From Paraburkholderia youngii (lineage in GTDB: Bacteria > Pseudomonadota > Gammaproteobacteria > Burkholderiales > Burkholderiaceae), in assembly GCF_013366925.1 (NCBI RefSeq), contig NZ_JAALDK010000001.1:937089-1001088 (forward strand): a stretch of DNA of 64,000 nt, given 5' to 3'. A program made the translations under genes and the position numbers. Shown here piece after piece: positions 8,665 through 18,119 of this stretch. The notes under the pieces are model-generated. The model searched no databases. It saw nothing but the letters and a program-made list of their open reading frames with translations, and was not told where the DNA came from. The stretch's first letter is position 1; the number at the start of each line of letters is the position of its first letter.

Positions 8665-9055
8665 TCGGTATTCCTCTGTGATTGTTCGAGGCCGCCAACG
8701 TAGCAGTCGACCAAAGGGACAGGAAATGGGCGATGGAGGATTCTTGTGTCCCATTAATCCGATGAGCTGCGAGTCATTGACTGCATATCGCTCGTGGTCA
8801 TGCACTAGCCACGCGGCTTAACGCGCCGGAGCAGACGGCAATCCGAGGAGACACGGGGCGGGGCGTCGCCATCGCCAAACACGATACGAACGTGTCGCGT
8901 CACGCGGCGAAAGAGCCCTACGGCCCGGAAGAGGGAAAGGGCATCACGTGCGAACTACGCACGCCCCCAGAAATGCAAAATGCAATCGAGCCGTCCATCG
9001 GTCACATGAACACCGACGGACAACCCGATTGCAACGATTTCGAACCTACATCAAA
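8665..9055. other. intergenic region between the toxin and garR
   Basis: This 391-base spacer contains the toxin promoter and the downstream end of the garL-garR operon. A short plus-strand frame (8892-9083) has no ribosome binding site and overlaps garR, so it is not called. No integrase, att-like repeat or IS remnant is visible. Confidence 0.5.
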
Positions 9056-9949
9056 TCACGCAGTCTTCTGCCCAATCTCGTGATTCGCGAGCACTTCGAG
9101 CGCGCGCACCATCGCCGAGTGGTCCCACGCCTTGCCGCCGTGCGCGATGCACGCGTTGAACAGCGCCTGGCAGGTGGCGGTGTTCGGCAGCGACACGCCG
9201 AGCGCCTGCGCGGTCGACAGCGCGAGGTTCAGATCCTTCTGGTGCAGTTCGATGCGGAAGCCCGGATCGAACGTGCGCCTGGTCATGCGCTCGCCGTGCA
9301 CTTCGAGAATGCGCGACGACGCAAAGCCGCCCATCAGCGCCTCACGCACGCGCGCCGGATCGACACCCGCCTTCGACGCGAGCAGCAGCGCTTCGCCGAC
9401 CGCTTCGATGGTCGCCGCGACGATCACCTGGTTGGCGACCTTGCACACCTGGCCGGCGCCGACCGCGCCGATCAGCGTGACGTTCTTGCCCATCATGTCG
9501 AACATGGGCTTGACGCTGTCGAACGTGGCCTGTTCGCCGCCGACCATGATGGTCAGCGAGCCGGCCTTCGCTCCGACTTCGCCGCCCGACACCGGCGCGT
9601 CAAGATAGTCGGCGCCGGTTTCGCGCACGCGCGCCGCGAACTCGCGGGTCGCCATCGGCGAGATCGAGCTCATGTCGACGACGGTCTGGCCGGCGCGCAG
9701 CGCGCTCGCGAGGCCATTCTCGCCGAACAGGACGCGCTCGACGTCCGGCGTGTCCGGCACCATGACGAAGATCACGTCCGCGTTGGCTGCGACCGCCGCG
9801 GGGTTGTCACATGCGACGGCGCCGGCCTGCGTCAGTTCCGCGGGCACGCCGCTACGCGTGAACGCTGCCAGCGACACGCCGTTTTTCAGAAGGTTGGCGG
9901 CCATGGGCTTGCCCATGATGCCGAGTCCGATAAAGCCTGCTTTTTTCAT
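9056..9949 (-). CDS. garR: 2-hydroxy-3-oxopropionate (tartronate semialdehyde) reductase
   Basis: This 297-residue beta-hydroxyacid dehydrogenase reduces tartronate semialdehyde to D-glycerate with NAD(P)H. Visible motifs are the dinucleotide fold GLGIMGKPMAANL (8-20), the substrate motif DAPVSGG (117-123) and catalytic Lys170 in VCKVANQ. ATG at 9949 is used because GGAG lies six bases upstream and the Rossmann fold begins at residue 4. It lies 32 bases behind garL and is presumably cotranscribed with it. It consumes the semialdehyde that GarL produces, feeding glycerate to lower glycolysis. Confidence 0.9.
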   Translation of the reverse strand: MKKAGFIGLGIMGKPMAANLLKNGVSLAAFTRSGVPAELTQAGAVACDNPAAVAANADVIFVMVPDTPDVERVLFGENGLASALRAGQTVVDMSSISPMATREFAARVRETGADYLDAPVSGGEVGAKAGSLTIMVGGEQATFDSVKPMFDMMGKNVTLIGAVGAGQVCKVANQVIVAATIEAVGEALLLASKAGVDPARVREALMGGFASSRILEVHGERMTRRTFDPGFRIELHQKDLNLALSTAQALGVSLPNTATCQALFNACIAHGGKAWDHSAMVRALEVLANHEIGQKTA

Positions 9950-9981
9950 GGAATGCTCCGAAGATATCGTGGCGGCCGCGT

Positions 9982-10782
9982 TCAAGCTTCGCCCGCCGGT
10001 TTCTGCATGAAGTGTTTCTGCGCCGCTTGAGCGGCGCCCTTGAGCAGCCCGAGATCCGCGCAGACGGCGACGACGCGCGCGCCCATCGACAGATAACGTT
10101 CCGCGTCGGCCTGCACCGGCGCGAGAATGCCGCTCGACTTGCCTGCCGCCCGCGCGCGCTCGAACACATGCGCGATCGCCTGCTGCACGTCCGGATGGCT
10201 CGCGTTGCCGAGGTGGCCATACGATGCCGCGAGGTCGGACGGACCGATGAAGACCGCGTCGATGCCGGCCACCGCGAGAATGCTGTCGATCGCCTCGACT
10301 GCCTTGCGGCTTTCGATCTGCGGGATCACGCAGATATTGTCGTTGGCGAGCGCAAAGTAGTCGGGCACGGTGCCATAGCGGTTGCCGCGATGGCCGACCG
10401 ACACGCCGCGGATGCCCTGCGGCGGATAGCGCGTTGCCGCGACCGCGCGGGCCGCGTCGTCAGCACTGTCGACGAACGGCACCAGAAAGTTCGAGAAGCC
10501 GCTGTCGAGGAATCGTTTGATCACGACGCTGTCGTTAGCCGGTGGTCGGACGACCGGCGCGCTGCCGCTGTCCTTGAGCGCCATCAACTGGGGGATCAGC
10601 GTGAGCACGTCGTTGGGCGCGTGTTCGGCGTCCAGCAGCATCCAGTCGAAGCCGACCGTGCCCAGCAGTTCAGTGGCGATCGGGCTGGCAAGCGATGCCC
10701 AACAGCCGATCTGGGTTTTTCCCTCGCGCACCGCGCGCCGGAAGCGGTTGGGCAAGGATTCGTAAGGCGTGACGGCGGGCAT
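9982..10782 (-). CDS. garL: 2-dehydro-3-deoxyglucarate aldolase (HpcH/HpaI family)
   Basis: This 266-residue class II (metal-dependent) aldolase cleaves 5-keto-4-deoxy- or 2-keto-3-deoxyglucarate to pyruvate and tartronate semialdehyde. The catalytic His54 (DAEHAPND) and metal ligands Glu157 (IPQIES) and Asp183 (FIGPSDLA) have the spacing of E. coli GarL with a four-residue offset, and Arg79 (VVRPP) is the phosphate/carboxylate contact. ATG at 10782 follows GAGGA. A longer in-frame extension upstream would read through the operator and promoter. It is first in the garL-garR minus-strand operon and divergent from the aldehyde dehydrogenase. Confidence 0.88.
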   Translation of the reverse strand: MPAVTPYESLPNRFRRAVREGKTQIGCWASLASPIATELLGTVGFDWMLLDAEHAPNDVLTLIPQLMALKDSGSAPVVRPPANDSVVIKRFLDSGFSNFLVPFVDSADDAARAVAATRYPPQGIRGVSVGHRGNRYGTVPDYFALANDNICVIPQIESRKAVEAIDSILAVAGIDAVFIGPSDLAASYGHLGNASHPDVQQAIAHVFERARAAGKSSGILAPVQADAERYLSMGARVVAVCADLGLLKGAAQAAQKHFMQKPAGEA

Positions 10783-10855
10783 GCGGTGTCTCCTCGAACT
10801 ACGATGTGTCGGGAACAAAGCTTCGACGACCGCAATAAACCACGCAGAATGCGAG

Positions 10856-10874
10856 GTTATAAGTCGTCGTATGA
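10856..10874 (-). promoter_or_regulatory. GntR-type operator overlapping the garL -10
   Basis: On the minus strand, TCATACGACGACTTAT (10874-10859) matches the cluster motif in 12 to 13 of 15 fixed positions. Its terminal TAT forms the start of a -10 TATAAC (10861-10856). The garL ATG is 74 bases downstream. The arrangement suggests direct blocking of RNA polymerase. Confidence 0.6.
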
Positions 10875-10967
10875 CTGTTAGCACCGAGCCCCTTGGTTGT
10901 AACGGTCGTGTAAACCCGAATGACCCTGTCCGACAAGCGTTTCGGGTTGCATGGAGCCCCCGCAATG

Positions 10968-10986
10968 TTGTAGGATGACCTATATC
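10968..10986 (+). promoter_or_regulatory. GntR-type operator overlapping the -10 of the aldehyde dehydrogenase gene
   Basis: TTGTAGGATGACCTAT (10968-10983) is nearly identical to the cluster motif. Its final TAT begins the -10 TATATC (10981-10986), 27 bases upstream of the ATG at 11014. The geometry is the same as at garL, gguR, kdgD and garD. Confidence 0.65.
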
Positions 10987-11013
10987 TGAAGCCTTCATTC
11001 AAGGAAAGCCACA

Positions 11014-12597
11014 ATGCCCATTACCGGCGAAATGCTGATCGGTCGCAAAGCAGTGCGCGGCGAAGAAAAACCGCTGCGCGCGTTCAATCCTGCCACGGGT
11101 TCCGAGATTGCCGAACCGGTGTTCGGCAGCGGCACCGTCGAGAACGTCGAGCAGGCCTGCGCGCTCGCGCAACAGGCGTTCGACGCCTACCGTCAACTGC
11201 CGCTCGCAGTGCGCGCTGAGTTTCTGGATCGTATCGCGGACGGCATCACCGCGCTCGGCGACGAGCTGATCGAACGCGCGATGGCTGAATCGGGCCTGCC
11301 GAAGGCGCGTCTGGAAGGCGAACGCGGCCGCACCACCGGCCAGTTGAAGCTGTTCGCGCAAACCGTGCGTGCGGGCCAGTGGCTCAACGCCACGCTCGAT
11401 TCGCCGCTGCCGGAACGCAAGCCGTTGCCGCGCTCGGATCTGCGCATGCAGAAGATCGCGCTCGGCCCGGTCGCCGTGTTCGGCGCGAGCAACTTCCCGC
11501 TCGCATTCTCGGTGGCGGGTGGCGACACCGCCGCGGCGCTCGCTGCCGGCTGCCCGGTCGTCGTGAAGGCGCACCGCGCGCACCTCGGCACCTCGGAGCT
11601 GGTCGGTCGTGTGATCCAGCGCGTCGCGCAGGAAATGGATCTGCCCGAAGGCGTGTTCTCGATGATCGTCGGCGCGGGTAACTCGGTCGGCGAGGCGCTG
11701 GTTGCGCATCCGGCCATCAAGGCGGTCGGCTTCACCGGTTCGCGCGCGGGCGGCACGTCGCTGATGCGCGTCGCGGCGGCACGTCCGGAGCCGATCCCCG
11801 TCTACGCCGAAATGAGCAGCATCAACCCGGTGTTTTTGCTGCCGAACGCTCTGACGGCACGCGGCGACAGCATCGCGCGCGGTTTCGTCGACTCGCTCGT
11901 GCTCGGCGCGGGCCAGTTCTGCACGAACCCGGGTCTCGCGATCGCAATCGACAGCGACCCGCTGAAGGGCTTCGTCGCGACGGCATCGGAAGCGCTCGCC
12001 GCCAAGCCGGCGCAGACCATGCTGACTTCGGGCATCCACGCCGCGTATCAAGACGGCGAAGGCAAGTTGGCTGCAACCAGGGGTGTCGAAGTCGTGGCAC
12101 GCGGCGTCGCCGCTACCGGCCCGACCCAGGCTTGCGCGGCGCTGTTCGTGACCGACGCGCAGACGTTCCTCGCGAACCCGGCGCTCGAAGACGAAGTGTT
12201 CGGCCCGGTGTCTACGATCATCCGCTGCAAGGACGAGGAGGAAATGCTGAAGGTCGCCGAGCACTTCGCCGGCCAACTAACCGCGACGCTGCAGATGGAC
12301 AGCGCCGACGTAGCGGCTGCGAAGAAGCTGGTGCCGATTCTCGAGCGCAAGGCCGGCCGCATTCTGGTCAACGGCTTCCCGACCGGCGTCGAAGTGTGCC
12401 ACGCGATGGTCCACGGCGGCCCGTTCCCGGCAACGTCGGACAGCCGCGCGACCTCGGTCGGCACCACGTCGATCGACCGCTTCCTGCGCCCGGTCTGCTA
12501 CCAGGACTTCCCGGCCGAGCTGCTGCCGCAAACGCTGGCCGACGGCAACCCGCTGGAACTGTGGCGTCGTCGCGATGGCGAACTCACGCGCGGTTAA
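11014..12597 (+). CDS. 2-oxoglutarate semialdehyde (2,5-dioxovalerate) dehydrogenase
   Basis: This 527-residue aldehyde dehydrogenase oxidises 2-oxoglutarate semialdehyde to 2-oxoglutarate with NAD(P). The catalytic Cys303 is in GQFCTNPG, the general base Glu266 in [10 protein letters not shown], and the ALDH coenzyme segments [17 protein letters not shown] and GFTGSRAGG are present. Length and the EMSS/QFCTNPG variants fit the type III KGSADH group linked to aldarate pathways rather than succinate-semialdehyde dehydrogenases. It completes the KdgD branch, is divergent from garL-garR, is convergent with gguR, and has an operator at its -10. It ends at a bidirectional terminator. Confidence 0.85.
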   Translation: MPITGEMLIGRKAVRGEEKPLRAFNPATGSEIAEPVFGSGTVENVEQACALAQQAFDAYRQLPLAVRAEFLDRIADGITALGDELIERAMAESGLPKARLEGERGRTTGQLKLFAQTVRAGQWLNATLDSPLPERKPLPRSDLRMQKIALGPVAVFGASNFPLAFSVAGGDTAAALAAGCPVVVKAHRAHLGTSELVGRVIQRVAQEMDLPEGVFSMIVGAGNSVGEALVAHPAIKAVGFTGSRAGGTSLMRVAAARPEPIPVYAEMSSINPVFLLPNALTARGDSIARGFVDSLVLGAGQFCTNPGLAIAIDSDPLKGFVATASEALAAKPAQTMLTSGIHAAYQDGEGKLAATRGVEVVARGVAATGPTQACAALFVTDAQTFLANPALEDEVFGPVSTIIRCKDEEEMLKVAEHFAGQLTATLQMDSADVAAAKKLVPILERKAGRILVNGFPTGVEVCHAMVHGGPFPATSDSRATSVGTTSIDRFLRPVCYQDFPAELLPQTLADGNPLELWRRRDGELTRG

Positions 12598-12682
12598 TCG
12601 TGTGACGCCGTCCTGAACGGATGCGCGCCTGGTGCCAATATGGGCATGGGCGCGCATCGAAGGGAAGGGCGGTTGCAATCAC

Positions 12683-12719
12683 AAAAAAAATGGCCGGGAA
12701 TATTCCCGGCCATTTTTTT
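12683..12719. terminator. bidirectional rho-independent terminator
   Basis: A perfect 22-base palindrome (12691-12712, arms TGGCCGGGAAT / ATTCCCGGCCA) is flanked by an A run on the left and a T run on the right. It can therefore terminate transcription from both the convergent aldehyde dehydrogenase and gguR genes. It sits 86 bases after one stop and 22 after the other. Confidence 0.9.
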
Positions 12720-12740
12720 CGCCTGCGTGCTTCGTGAAAA

Positions 12741-13484
12741 TCAGCTGTTCGCGTCGTTCGCTTCATTCGCGCGACGCAACCGCTCGCGGCTATTCGACAG
12801 ATGCATGCGCATCGCCGCCCGCGCGCCTTCGGCGTCGTGCCGGCTGATTGCCTCGAGGATGCTTTCATGCTCGAGGTTCACGAGCGACAGATATGCATCA
12901 GGATCGGCGCGCGCGATGCCGGCCGAGTCGAGCCGGTTGCGCGGAATCAATGCGCTGCCCATCTGCGACAGGATGTCGACGAAATAGCGGTTGCCGGTTG
13001 CGCGCGCGACCGAGATGTGGAACTGCAGGTCGGCCTCCACGCTGTCGAGTCCGTTGTGACGCGTGGCCTCGATCGCGTCGAGTGCGGTACGCATGTGCGC
13101 GAGGTCGTCCGGTTTCGCGCGTTGCGCGGCAAGACCGGCGCATTCGGTTTCGAGGCTGATGCGCAGTTCCAGAATGGACAGCACGTCGCGCAGCGTGGTG
13201 GCGGGCACCATGTCGATGCCGAGTTTTTCGCGCTGCGGCTCGAGCACGAAGCTGCCGATACCGTGCCGCGTCTCGATGATTTTGCCTGCCTGCAGGCGGG
13301 AGATTGCCTCGCGGATCACCGTGCGGCTCACGCTGAGCGTGTTCATCAGCTGCGATTCGGTCGGGAGTTTGTCGCCCGGCTTCAGCACGTTGGCCGCGAT
13401 CTGCTCGGTGACGTAATTGACGACGAACTCGGCAAGATTGCGAGCGCGTCGTGGCGGTGCCGCGGATGCTAGTGGTGTAGCCAT
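12741..13484 (-). CDS. gguR: FadR-family GntR transcriptional regulator of hexuronate/aldarate genes
   Basis: This 247-residue regulator has an N-terminal winged helix (about 15-80; LKPGDKLPTESQLMNTLSVS, RTVIREAISRLQAGKII) and a C-terminal FCD ligand-binding domain, with the acidic and His metal-site residues expected around 115-220. ATG at 13484 follows AAGGAG; the upstream extension would read through its own operator. It lies among the catabolic operons and carries a copy of the shared motif over its own -10 TATAAT, so autoregulation is likely. The position and regulon fit the regulator called GguR in proteobacterial hexuronate regulons. The inducer is probably an aldarate or ketodeoxyglucarate (inference). 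Confidence 0.8.
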   Translation of the reverse strand: MATPLASAAPPRRARNLAEFVVNYVTEQIAANVLKPGDKLPTESQLMNTLSVSRTVIREAISRLQAGKIIETRHGIGSFVLEPQREKLGIDMVPATTLRDVLSILELRISLETECAGLAAQRAKPDDLAHMRTALDAIEATRHNGLDSVEADLQFHISVARATGNRYFVDILSQMGSALIPRNRLDSAGIARADPDAYLSLVNLEHESILEAISRHDAEGARAAMRMHLSNSRERLRRANEANDANS

Positions 13485-13530
13485 CGAAAACGCTCCTTGT
13501 TTGAAAAATCGCGGGGAATCCTGCATTTTT

Positions 13531-13551
13531 ATTATATCGTCGTCTGACGAC
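13531..13551 (-). promoter_or_regulatory. operator/promoter of gguR (autoregulation site)
   Basis: The minus strand has the motif at 13549-13534, ending in TAT, which starts a perfect -10 TATAAT (13536-13531). A 13-base palindrome, GTCGTC-T-GACGAC, spans 13539-13551. The gguR ATG is 47 bases downstream of the -10. Confidence 0.6.
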
Positions 13552-13708
13552 TGATTATATAAGCGCCGGATCGAATTCGGCGCGATTGTCACATATATCG
13601 GCGGATGCCTGAAGTTTGGCGCCTCGGTGCGCACGGCTCGCGCGAGGCGCCGGGCGTCCGCCGGCCGGAAGTACGATAACCGGAACGATAACTGAGCCTA
13701 TAACTGGC

Positions 13709-15067
13709 TCACGCCGAGCGCAATTCGACTCGCCGGATGTCCTTGACGATCACCAGATAGCTGATCACCGTCATCAAGGCGTTCGCGCCGACGAACACGA
13801 GCGCGCCATTGAACGAGCCCGAGCGCGCGACCAGATAACCGATCACGATCGGCGTCACGATGCCGGCGATGTTGCCGAACATATTGAAGATCGCGCCGGA
13901 CAGACCGAGCGCTTCCTTCGGCGCCGTATCGGCGACGACGGCCCAGCCGAGCGCGCCGATGCCCTTGCCGAAGAACGCGAGCGACATCAGCGCCACGACG
14001 ATCCAGTCGGTCGACACGTAGTTGCAGCCGATGATGCAGGTCGACAGCAGCATGCCGCCGACGATCGGCGCCTTGCGCGCGACGGTCAATGACCAGCCGC
14101 GGCGGATCAACCCGTCCGACAGCACGCCGCCGAGCACGCCGCCGAGAAAGCCGCAGATCGCCGGCAGTGAGGCCACGAGTCCCGCCTTCAGGATCGTCAT
14201 GCCACGCGCCTGCACGAGGTAGATCGGAAACCACGTCAGGAAGAAGTAGGTCAGCACGTTGATGCAGTACTGCGCGAGATAGACGCCGAGCAGCATGCGG
14301 TTACCGAGCAACTGACGCACGAGCGTCCAGCCGCCGGTCTTCGAGACGTCGTCCGGACCCGTCTTGCGCGCACCGCTGACGAGGCCGCCGCCTTGCTCGA
14401 TGTACTCGAGCTCGGCGCGCGACACGCCCGGGTGATCGGCGGGATTCTTCATGACCCTCAGCCACGTCAGCGCGAGCAGCAGCCCGACCACGCCCATCAC
14501 GACGTAGACCGTCTCCCAGCCGAACGCATGCGTGAGCCACGCCATCAGCGGCGTGAACACGACCGCGGCGAAGTATTGCGCGGCGTTGAAGATCGCCGAT
14601 GCGGTGCCGCGCTCATTGGTCGGGAACCAGCTCGCGACCACCTTCGCGTTCGCCGGAAACGCCGGCGACTCCGCCGCGCCCATCACGAAGCGCAGCACGA
14701 ACAGCGCGGTGATCGCCGCACCGGCGCTGCCGAGCAGGCCGACCGAGCTTTGCAGCAGCGTGAACAGCGACCACGAGAAGATGCTCGCCGCGTACACGCG
14801 GCGCGCGCCGAAACGGTCGAGCAGCCAGCCGGCCGGCAGTTGCGACAGCACGTAGGCCCAGCTGAATGCGGAAAAGATATAGCCCATGCGGATCGCGTCG
14901 AGGCTGAACGCGGTGCGCATCGCGGAACCGGTGACGGACAGCGTCGCGCGGTCGGCATAGTTGAGGGTGGTGATCACGAAGATCAGCGCCAGAATCCCGT
15001 AGCGGACCTTGGTGCGTGCCGCGCTAGAGGCGGCGTCGGTGGAACTGGCCGTGCGGCTCAAGTCCAT
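13709..15067 (-). CDS. gudP: MFS transporter of glucarate/galactarate type
   Basis: This 452-residue twelve-helix transporter is of the GudP anion:cation symporter group: LNYADRATLSV in helix 1, FGARRVY in the loop after helix 2, and MGAAESPAFPANAKVVASWFP as the group hallmark (key residues E-S-P-F-P-N-WFP). It probably imports glucarate, galactarate or a uronate with protons. ATG at 15067 follows GGAGATG. It is downstream of kdgD on the same strand, with a 189-base gap holding a strong hairpin, and upstream of gguR. The two MFS carriers of the region differ in length and sequence, so different substrates are possible. Confidence 0.82.
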   Translation of the reverse strand: MDLSRTASSTDAASSAARTKVRYGILALIFVITTLNYADRATLSVTGSAMRTAFSLDAIRMGYIFSAFSWAYVLSQLPAGWLLDRFGARRVYAASIFSWSLFTLLQSSVGLLGSAGAAITALFVLRFVMGAAESPAFPANAKVVASWFPTNERGTASAIFNAAQYFAAVVFTPLMAWLTHAFGWETVYVVMGVVGLLLALTWLRVMKNPADHPGVSRAELEYIEQGGGLVSGARKTGPDDVSKTGGWTLVRQLLGNRMLLGVYLAQYCINVLTYFFLTWFPIYLVQARGMTILKAGLVASLPAICGFLGGVLGGVLSDGLIRRGWSLTVARKAPIVGGMLLSTCIIGCNYVSTDWIVVALMSLAFFGKGIGALGWAVVADTAPKEALGLSGAIFNMFGNIAGIVTPIVIGYLVARSGSFNGALVFVGANALMTVISYLVIVKDIRRVELRSA

Positions 15068-15148
15068 GGGTCATCTCCTGTATCGTTGGGCGAGGTGTGG
15101 TCTCTGCGCCGGGCGGTCCGCAGACCACCTGCCTGTCGCGCAAATGCA

Positions 15149-15183
15149 CGAACGCCCGGCAACGTTGCCGTGCCGGGCGTTCG
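15149..15183 (-). terminator. strong intercistronic hairpin between kdgD and gudP
   Basis: A perfect 13-bp stem (15149-15161 with 15171-15183, arms CGAACGCCCGGCA / TGCCGGGCGTTCG) closes a 9-base loop. No proper T run follows on the minus strand, so it may attenuate or protect the kdgD message rather than fully terminate it. Confidence 0.5.
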
Positions 15184-15256
15184 CAACGGGGCCGTCTATG
15201 CAGCCCTCGTCGATGAGGCTCGCGAGCTTCTTCGCTCGAAGCCCGACGCCGGTGCG

Positions 15257-16174
15257 TTACTGCGGTCCGAGCTTCTTGATCAGCGCGTCGAGCTGTTCCA
15301 GTTCTTCGGGCGTCAGGTCGGTCAGCGGTGCGCGCACCGGACCTGCGTCGTGGCCGACCAGCTTCGCGCCAGCCTTGACGATGCTGACCGCATAGCCTGC
15401 GCGGCGGTTGCGGATCTTCAGGTACGGCAGGAAGAATTCGTCGATCAGCTTGCCGGTCGTTGCGTGGTCGTCAGCGGCGATCGCGCGGTAGAACTCCATC
15501 GCGGTCTTCGGGATGAAGTTGAACACCGCCGACGAGTACACCGGCACGCCCAGCGCCTTGTACGCGGCAGCGTAGACTTCTGCGGTCGGCAGGCCGCCGA
15601 GGTACGAGAAGCGCTCGCCGAGGCGGCGGCGGATCGTCACCATGTTTTCGATCTCGCCCACGCCGTCCTTGAAGCCGATCAGGTTCGGGCAACGGTCGGC
15701 CAGACGCTCGAGCATGTCGGCGTTGAGCTTCGAGTTCGCGCGGTTGTAAATGATCACGCCCATGCCCGGAACGGCCTTGCAGACCTCTTCGGCGTGCGCG
15801 GCGATACCGTCCTGGCTTGCTTCGGTCAGGTAGTGCGGCATCAGCAGGATGCCGTGCGCGCCGAGGCGCTGCGCTTCCTTCGCGTAGGCGATCGCCACGC
15901 GGGTCGGGCCGCCTGCGCCGGCGAGGATCGGTACCTTGCCTTTGCAGACTTCGACCGCGGTCTTGACGACTTGCGTGTAGTCGTCTTGCGTCAGCGAGAA
16001 GAATTCGCCCGTGCCGCCGGCGACGAACAGCGCCGAAGCGCCGTACGGAGCGAGCCATTCGAGGCGCTCTGCGTAAGTGTTGGCGCGGAAGTCGCCGTTA
16101 GCGTCGAAGTCGGTGACGGGGAAGGACAGGAGGCCTTCCGAAACGATCTGCTTGAGTTCCTGCGGTGTCGTCAT
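15257..16174 (-). CDS. kdgD: 5-dehydro-4-deoxyglucarate dehydratase
   Basis: This 305-residue member of the dihydrodipicolinate synthase/N-acetylneuraminate lyase family removes water and CO2 from 5-keto-4-deoxyglucarate to give 2-oxoglutarate semialdehyde. The Schiff-base Lys169 ([10 protein letters not shown]), Tyr143 (IIYNRAN) and the carboxylate loop [10 protein letters not shown] (53-62) are present; the GEFFSL wording separates KdgD from DapA. It is divergent from garD across a 255-base region with three operator-like sites. Its product is oxidised by the aldehyde dehydrogenase at 11014. The ribosome binding site is weak (GGGATAT). Confidence 0.9.
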   Translation of the reverse strand: MTTPQELKQIVSEGLLSFPVTDFDANGDFRANTYAERLEWLAPYGASALFVAGGTGEFFSLTQDDYTQVVKTAVEVCKGKVPILAGAGGPTRVAIAYAKEAQRLGAHGILLMPHYLTEASQDGIAAHAEEVCKAVPGMGVIIYNRANSKLNADMLERLADRCPNLIGFKDGVGEIENMVTIRRRLGERFSYLGGLPTAEVYAAAYKALGVPVYSSAVFNFIPKTAMEFYRAIAADDHATTGKLIDEFFLPYLKIRNRRAGYAVSIVKAGAKLVGHDAGPVRAPLTDLTPEELEQLDALIKKLGPQ

Positions 16175-16218
16175 GATCTAAATATCCCGGCGTCGGATGG
16201 GGTCGTTAGTAGGATCCA

Positions 16219-16244
16219 ACTAGTACGACAGACGTCGTACTAGT
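16219..16244. promoter_or_regulatory. 26-bp perfect inverted repeat, second operator of kdgD
   Basis: Eleven-base arms (ACTAGTACGAC and GTCGTACTAGT) flank AGAC. The core GTACGAC/GTCGTAC is the half-site seen in the other cluster operators. It lies between the kdgD -10 (16268-16273) and its ATG, about 47 bases centre-to-centre from the main kdgD box, so looping or a roadblock is possible. Confidence 0.6.
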
Positions 16245-16267
16245 AGAAAATCTTGGAAAACAGATTT

Positions 16268-16286
16268 CTTATACGTCATCGTACAA
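16268..16286 (-). promoter_or_regulatory. GntR-type operator overlapping the kdgD -10
   Basis: The minus-strand motif TTGTACGATGACGTAT (16286-16271) is a full consensus match, and its TAT begins the -10 TATAAG (16273-16268). Confidence 0.65.
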
Positions 16287-16370
16287 CAACGAATCTCGTA
16301 ACTCAACGGGGTGTTAGCGGCATAATGCTGTCCATAGGGTAAATACGGAACATCCGAGCAAACTTTAGCG

Positions 16371-16389
16371 TTGTAGGATGACGTATGAT
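16371..16389 (+). promoter_or_regulatory. GntR-type operator overlapping the garD -10
   Basis: TTGTAGGATGACGTAT (16371-16386) differs from the kdgD box by one base. Its last three bases begin the -10 TATGAT (16384-16389), 40 bases upstream of the garD ATG. Confidence 0.65.
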
Positions 16390-16429
16390 TGCTGGCGAAG
16401 CAGGCCTATCACGCCTCAAGGATTGATCA

Positions 16430-18019
16430 ATGGAACAAACTCCGCTCTACATCCGCGTTCATCCCAATGACAATGTCGCGATCGTCGTCAACGACGGCGG
16501 TTTGGGCGAGGGCGCGGTATTTGCCGATGGGCTCAGGCTGCGCGAGCGTGTGCCGCAGGGCCACAAGGTCGCGCTGGCCGATCTCGCCGAAGGCGACGAG
16601 GTCATCCGCTACAACGTCGTGATCGGTTATGCGCTGAAGCCGCTGCCGAAGGGCAGCTGGATCAACGAGCACGTGATCCGCATGCCGAGCCCGCCCGGAC
16701 TCGAAGACCTGCCGATCGCCACGACCAGGGCGCCGGACATGCCGCCGCTCGAAGGCTACACGTTCGAGGGCTACCGTAACTCGGACGGCTCGGTGGGCAC
16801 GCGCAACATCCTCGCGATCACGACCACCGTGCAGTGCGTCGCCGACGTCGTGCAACACGCGGTCACGCGCATCAAGGCCGAGCTACTGCCGAAATATCCG
16901 AATGTCGACGATGTCGTGAGCCTCGGCCACACCTACGGCTGCGGCGTCGCGATCGACGCGCCCGACGCGATGGTGCCGATCCGCACCGTGCGCAACATCG
17001 CGCTGAACCCGAACTTCGGCGGCGAAGTGATGATGGTGAGCCTCGGCTGCGAGAAGCTGCAGCCCGAGCGTCTGATGCCGCCGGGTACGATCCCGATCGC
17101 CGCGGCAGCGGTGGTCGACGACGTCGCCGACATCGGCGATGTCGCGCTGGACCAGAACGGCGACGTCGTGGTGCTGCAGGACGAATCGCACGTCGGCTTC
17201 CAGTCGATGATCACGTCGATCATGAGGATGGCCGAAGGGCATCTGAAGCGCCTGAACAACCGTCGTCGCGAAACCTGTCCGGCGTCGGATCTGGTGATCG
17301 GCGTGCAGTGCGGCGGCAGCGACGCGTTCTCGGGCCTGACCGCGAACCCGGCCGTCGGCTTCGCGACCGACCTGCTGGTGCGCGCCGGGGCGACCGTGAT
17401 GTTCTCGGAAGTCACCGAAGTGCGCGACGGCGTCGATCAGCTGACCGCGCGCGCGGCCAACGCGGAGGTCGCGGCGGCGATCATTCGCGAGATGCAGTGG
17501 TACGACGATTACCTGAAGCGCGGCGGCGCGGACCGCAGTGCGAACACGACGCCCGGCAACAAGAAGGGCGGCCTGTCGAACATCGTCGAAAAGGCGATGG
17601 GCTCGATCATCAAGTCGGGCAACTCGGCGATCTCCGGCGTGCTGTCGCCCGGTGAGAAGGTCAATCAGAAGGGCCTGATCTATGCTGCGACGCCGGCCAG
17701 CGACTTCATCTGCGGCACGCTGCAGGTTGCGTCGGGCATCACGCTGCACGTGTTCACGACCGGCCGCGGCACGCCGTACAGCCTCGCCGAAGTGCCGGTC
17801 ATCAAGGTGGCGACGCGTTCGGACCTCGCGCGTCGCTGGCATGATCTGATGGACATCAACGCCGGCACGATCGCGACCGGCCAGTCCAGCATCGAAGAGG
17901 TGGGCTGGGAGCTGTTCCGCCTGATGCTCGATGTCGCGAGCGGCCGCAAGGAAACCTGCGCGGAGAAGCTCGGGCTGCACAATGCGTTGACCCTCTTCAA
18001 CCCGGCGCCGGTGACCTGA
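16430..18019 (+). CDS. garD: galactarate dehydratase
   Basis: This 529-residue protein of the UxaA/GarD family (E. coli GarD is about the same length) has an N-terminal SAF-like domain (about 1-100) and the large catalytic part, including the [12 protein letters not shown] and [15 protein letters not shown] segments and [17 protein letters not shown]. Its Cys and His residues are those expected for a metal-dependent dehydratase. It converts galactarate to 5-keto-4-deoxyglucarate. It heads the plus-strand garD-udh-lactonase set and is divergent from kdgD. No glucarate dehydratase (GudD, enolase superfamily) is encoded in the window, so galactarate is the best-supported entry compound. Confidence 0.92.
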   Translation: MEQTPLYIRVHPNDNVAIVVNDGGLGEGAVFADGLRLRERVPQGHKVALADLAEGDEVIRYNVVIGYALKPLPKGSWINEHVIRMPSPPGLEDLPIATTRAPDMPPLEGYTFEGYRNSDGSVGTRNILAITTTVQCVADVVQHAVTRIKAELLPKYPNVDDVVSLGHTYGCGVAIDAPDAMVPIRTVRNIALNPNFGGEVMMVSLGCEKLQPERLMPPGTIPIAAAAVVDDVADIGDVALDQNGDVVVLQDESHVGFQSMITSIMRMAEGHLKRLNNRRRETCPASDLVIGVQCGGSDAFSGLTANPAVGFATDLLVRAGATVMFSEVTEVRDGVDQLTARAANAEVAAAIIREMQWYDDYLKRGGADRSANTTPGNKKGGLSNIVEKAMGSIIKSGNSAISGVLSPGEKVNQKGLIYAATPASDFICGTLQVASGITLHVFTTGRGTPYSLAEVPVIKVATRSDLARRWHDLMDINAGTIATGQSSIEEVGWELFRLMLDVASGRKETCAEKLGLHNALTLFNPAPVT

Positions 18020-18047
18020 TCAGGCAACCCGCACCATCTAATCTCAG

Positions 18048-18078
18048 GCGAGCGCCGGTCCAACCGGCGCTCGCTTTT
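18048..18078 (+). terminator. hairpin with short T run after garD
   Basis: A 12-bp perfect stem (GCGAGCGCCGGT / ACCGGCGCTCGC, 18048-18059 and 18063-18074) with a 3-base loop is followed by TTTT. It may terminate partially, lowering expression of the downstream udh and lactonase genes relative to garD. Confidence 0.65.
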
Positions 18079-18119
18079 CCGTTCAGAAGACCCGATCGCA
18101 ATCACAACAGCAAAGAGAC

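Noticed and set aside
7330..8900. Toxin-immunity pair as part of a full CDI or Rhs locus
   Set aside because: No cdiB, large exoprotein, PAAR, Rhs or VgrG sequence is within the window around it.
8892..9083. Short plus-strand frame before garR
   Set aside because: No ribosome binding site, it overlaps the garR end, and it has no domain.
10999..12276. Minus-strand open frame antisense to the aldehyde dehydrogenase gene
   Set aside because: It has no recognisable domain and biased Arg/Ala/Gly composition, while the plus-strand frame has all ALDH motifs.
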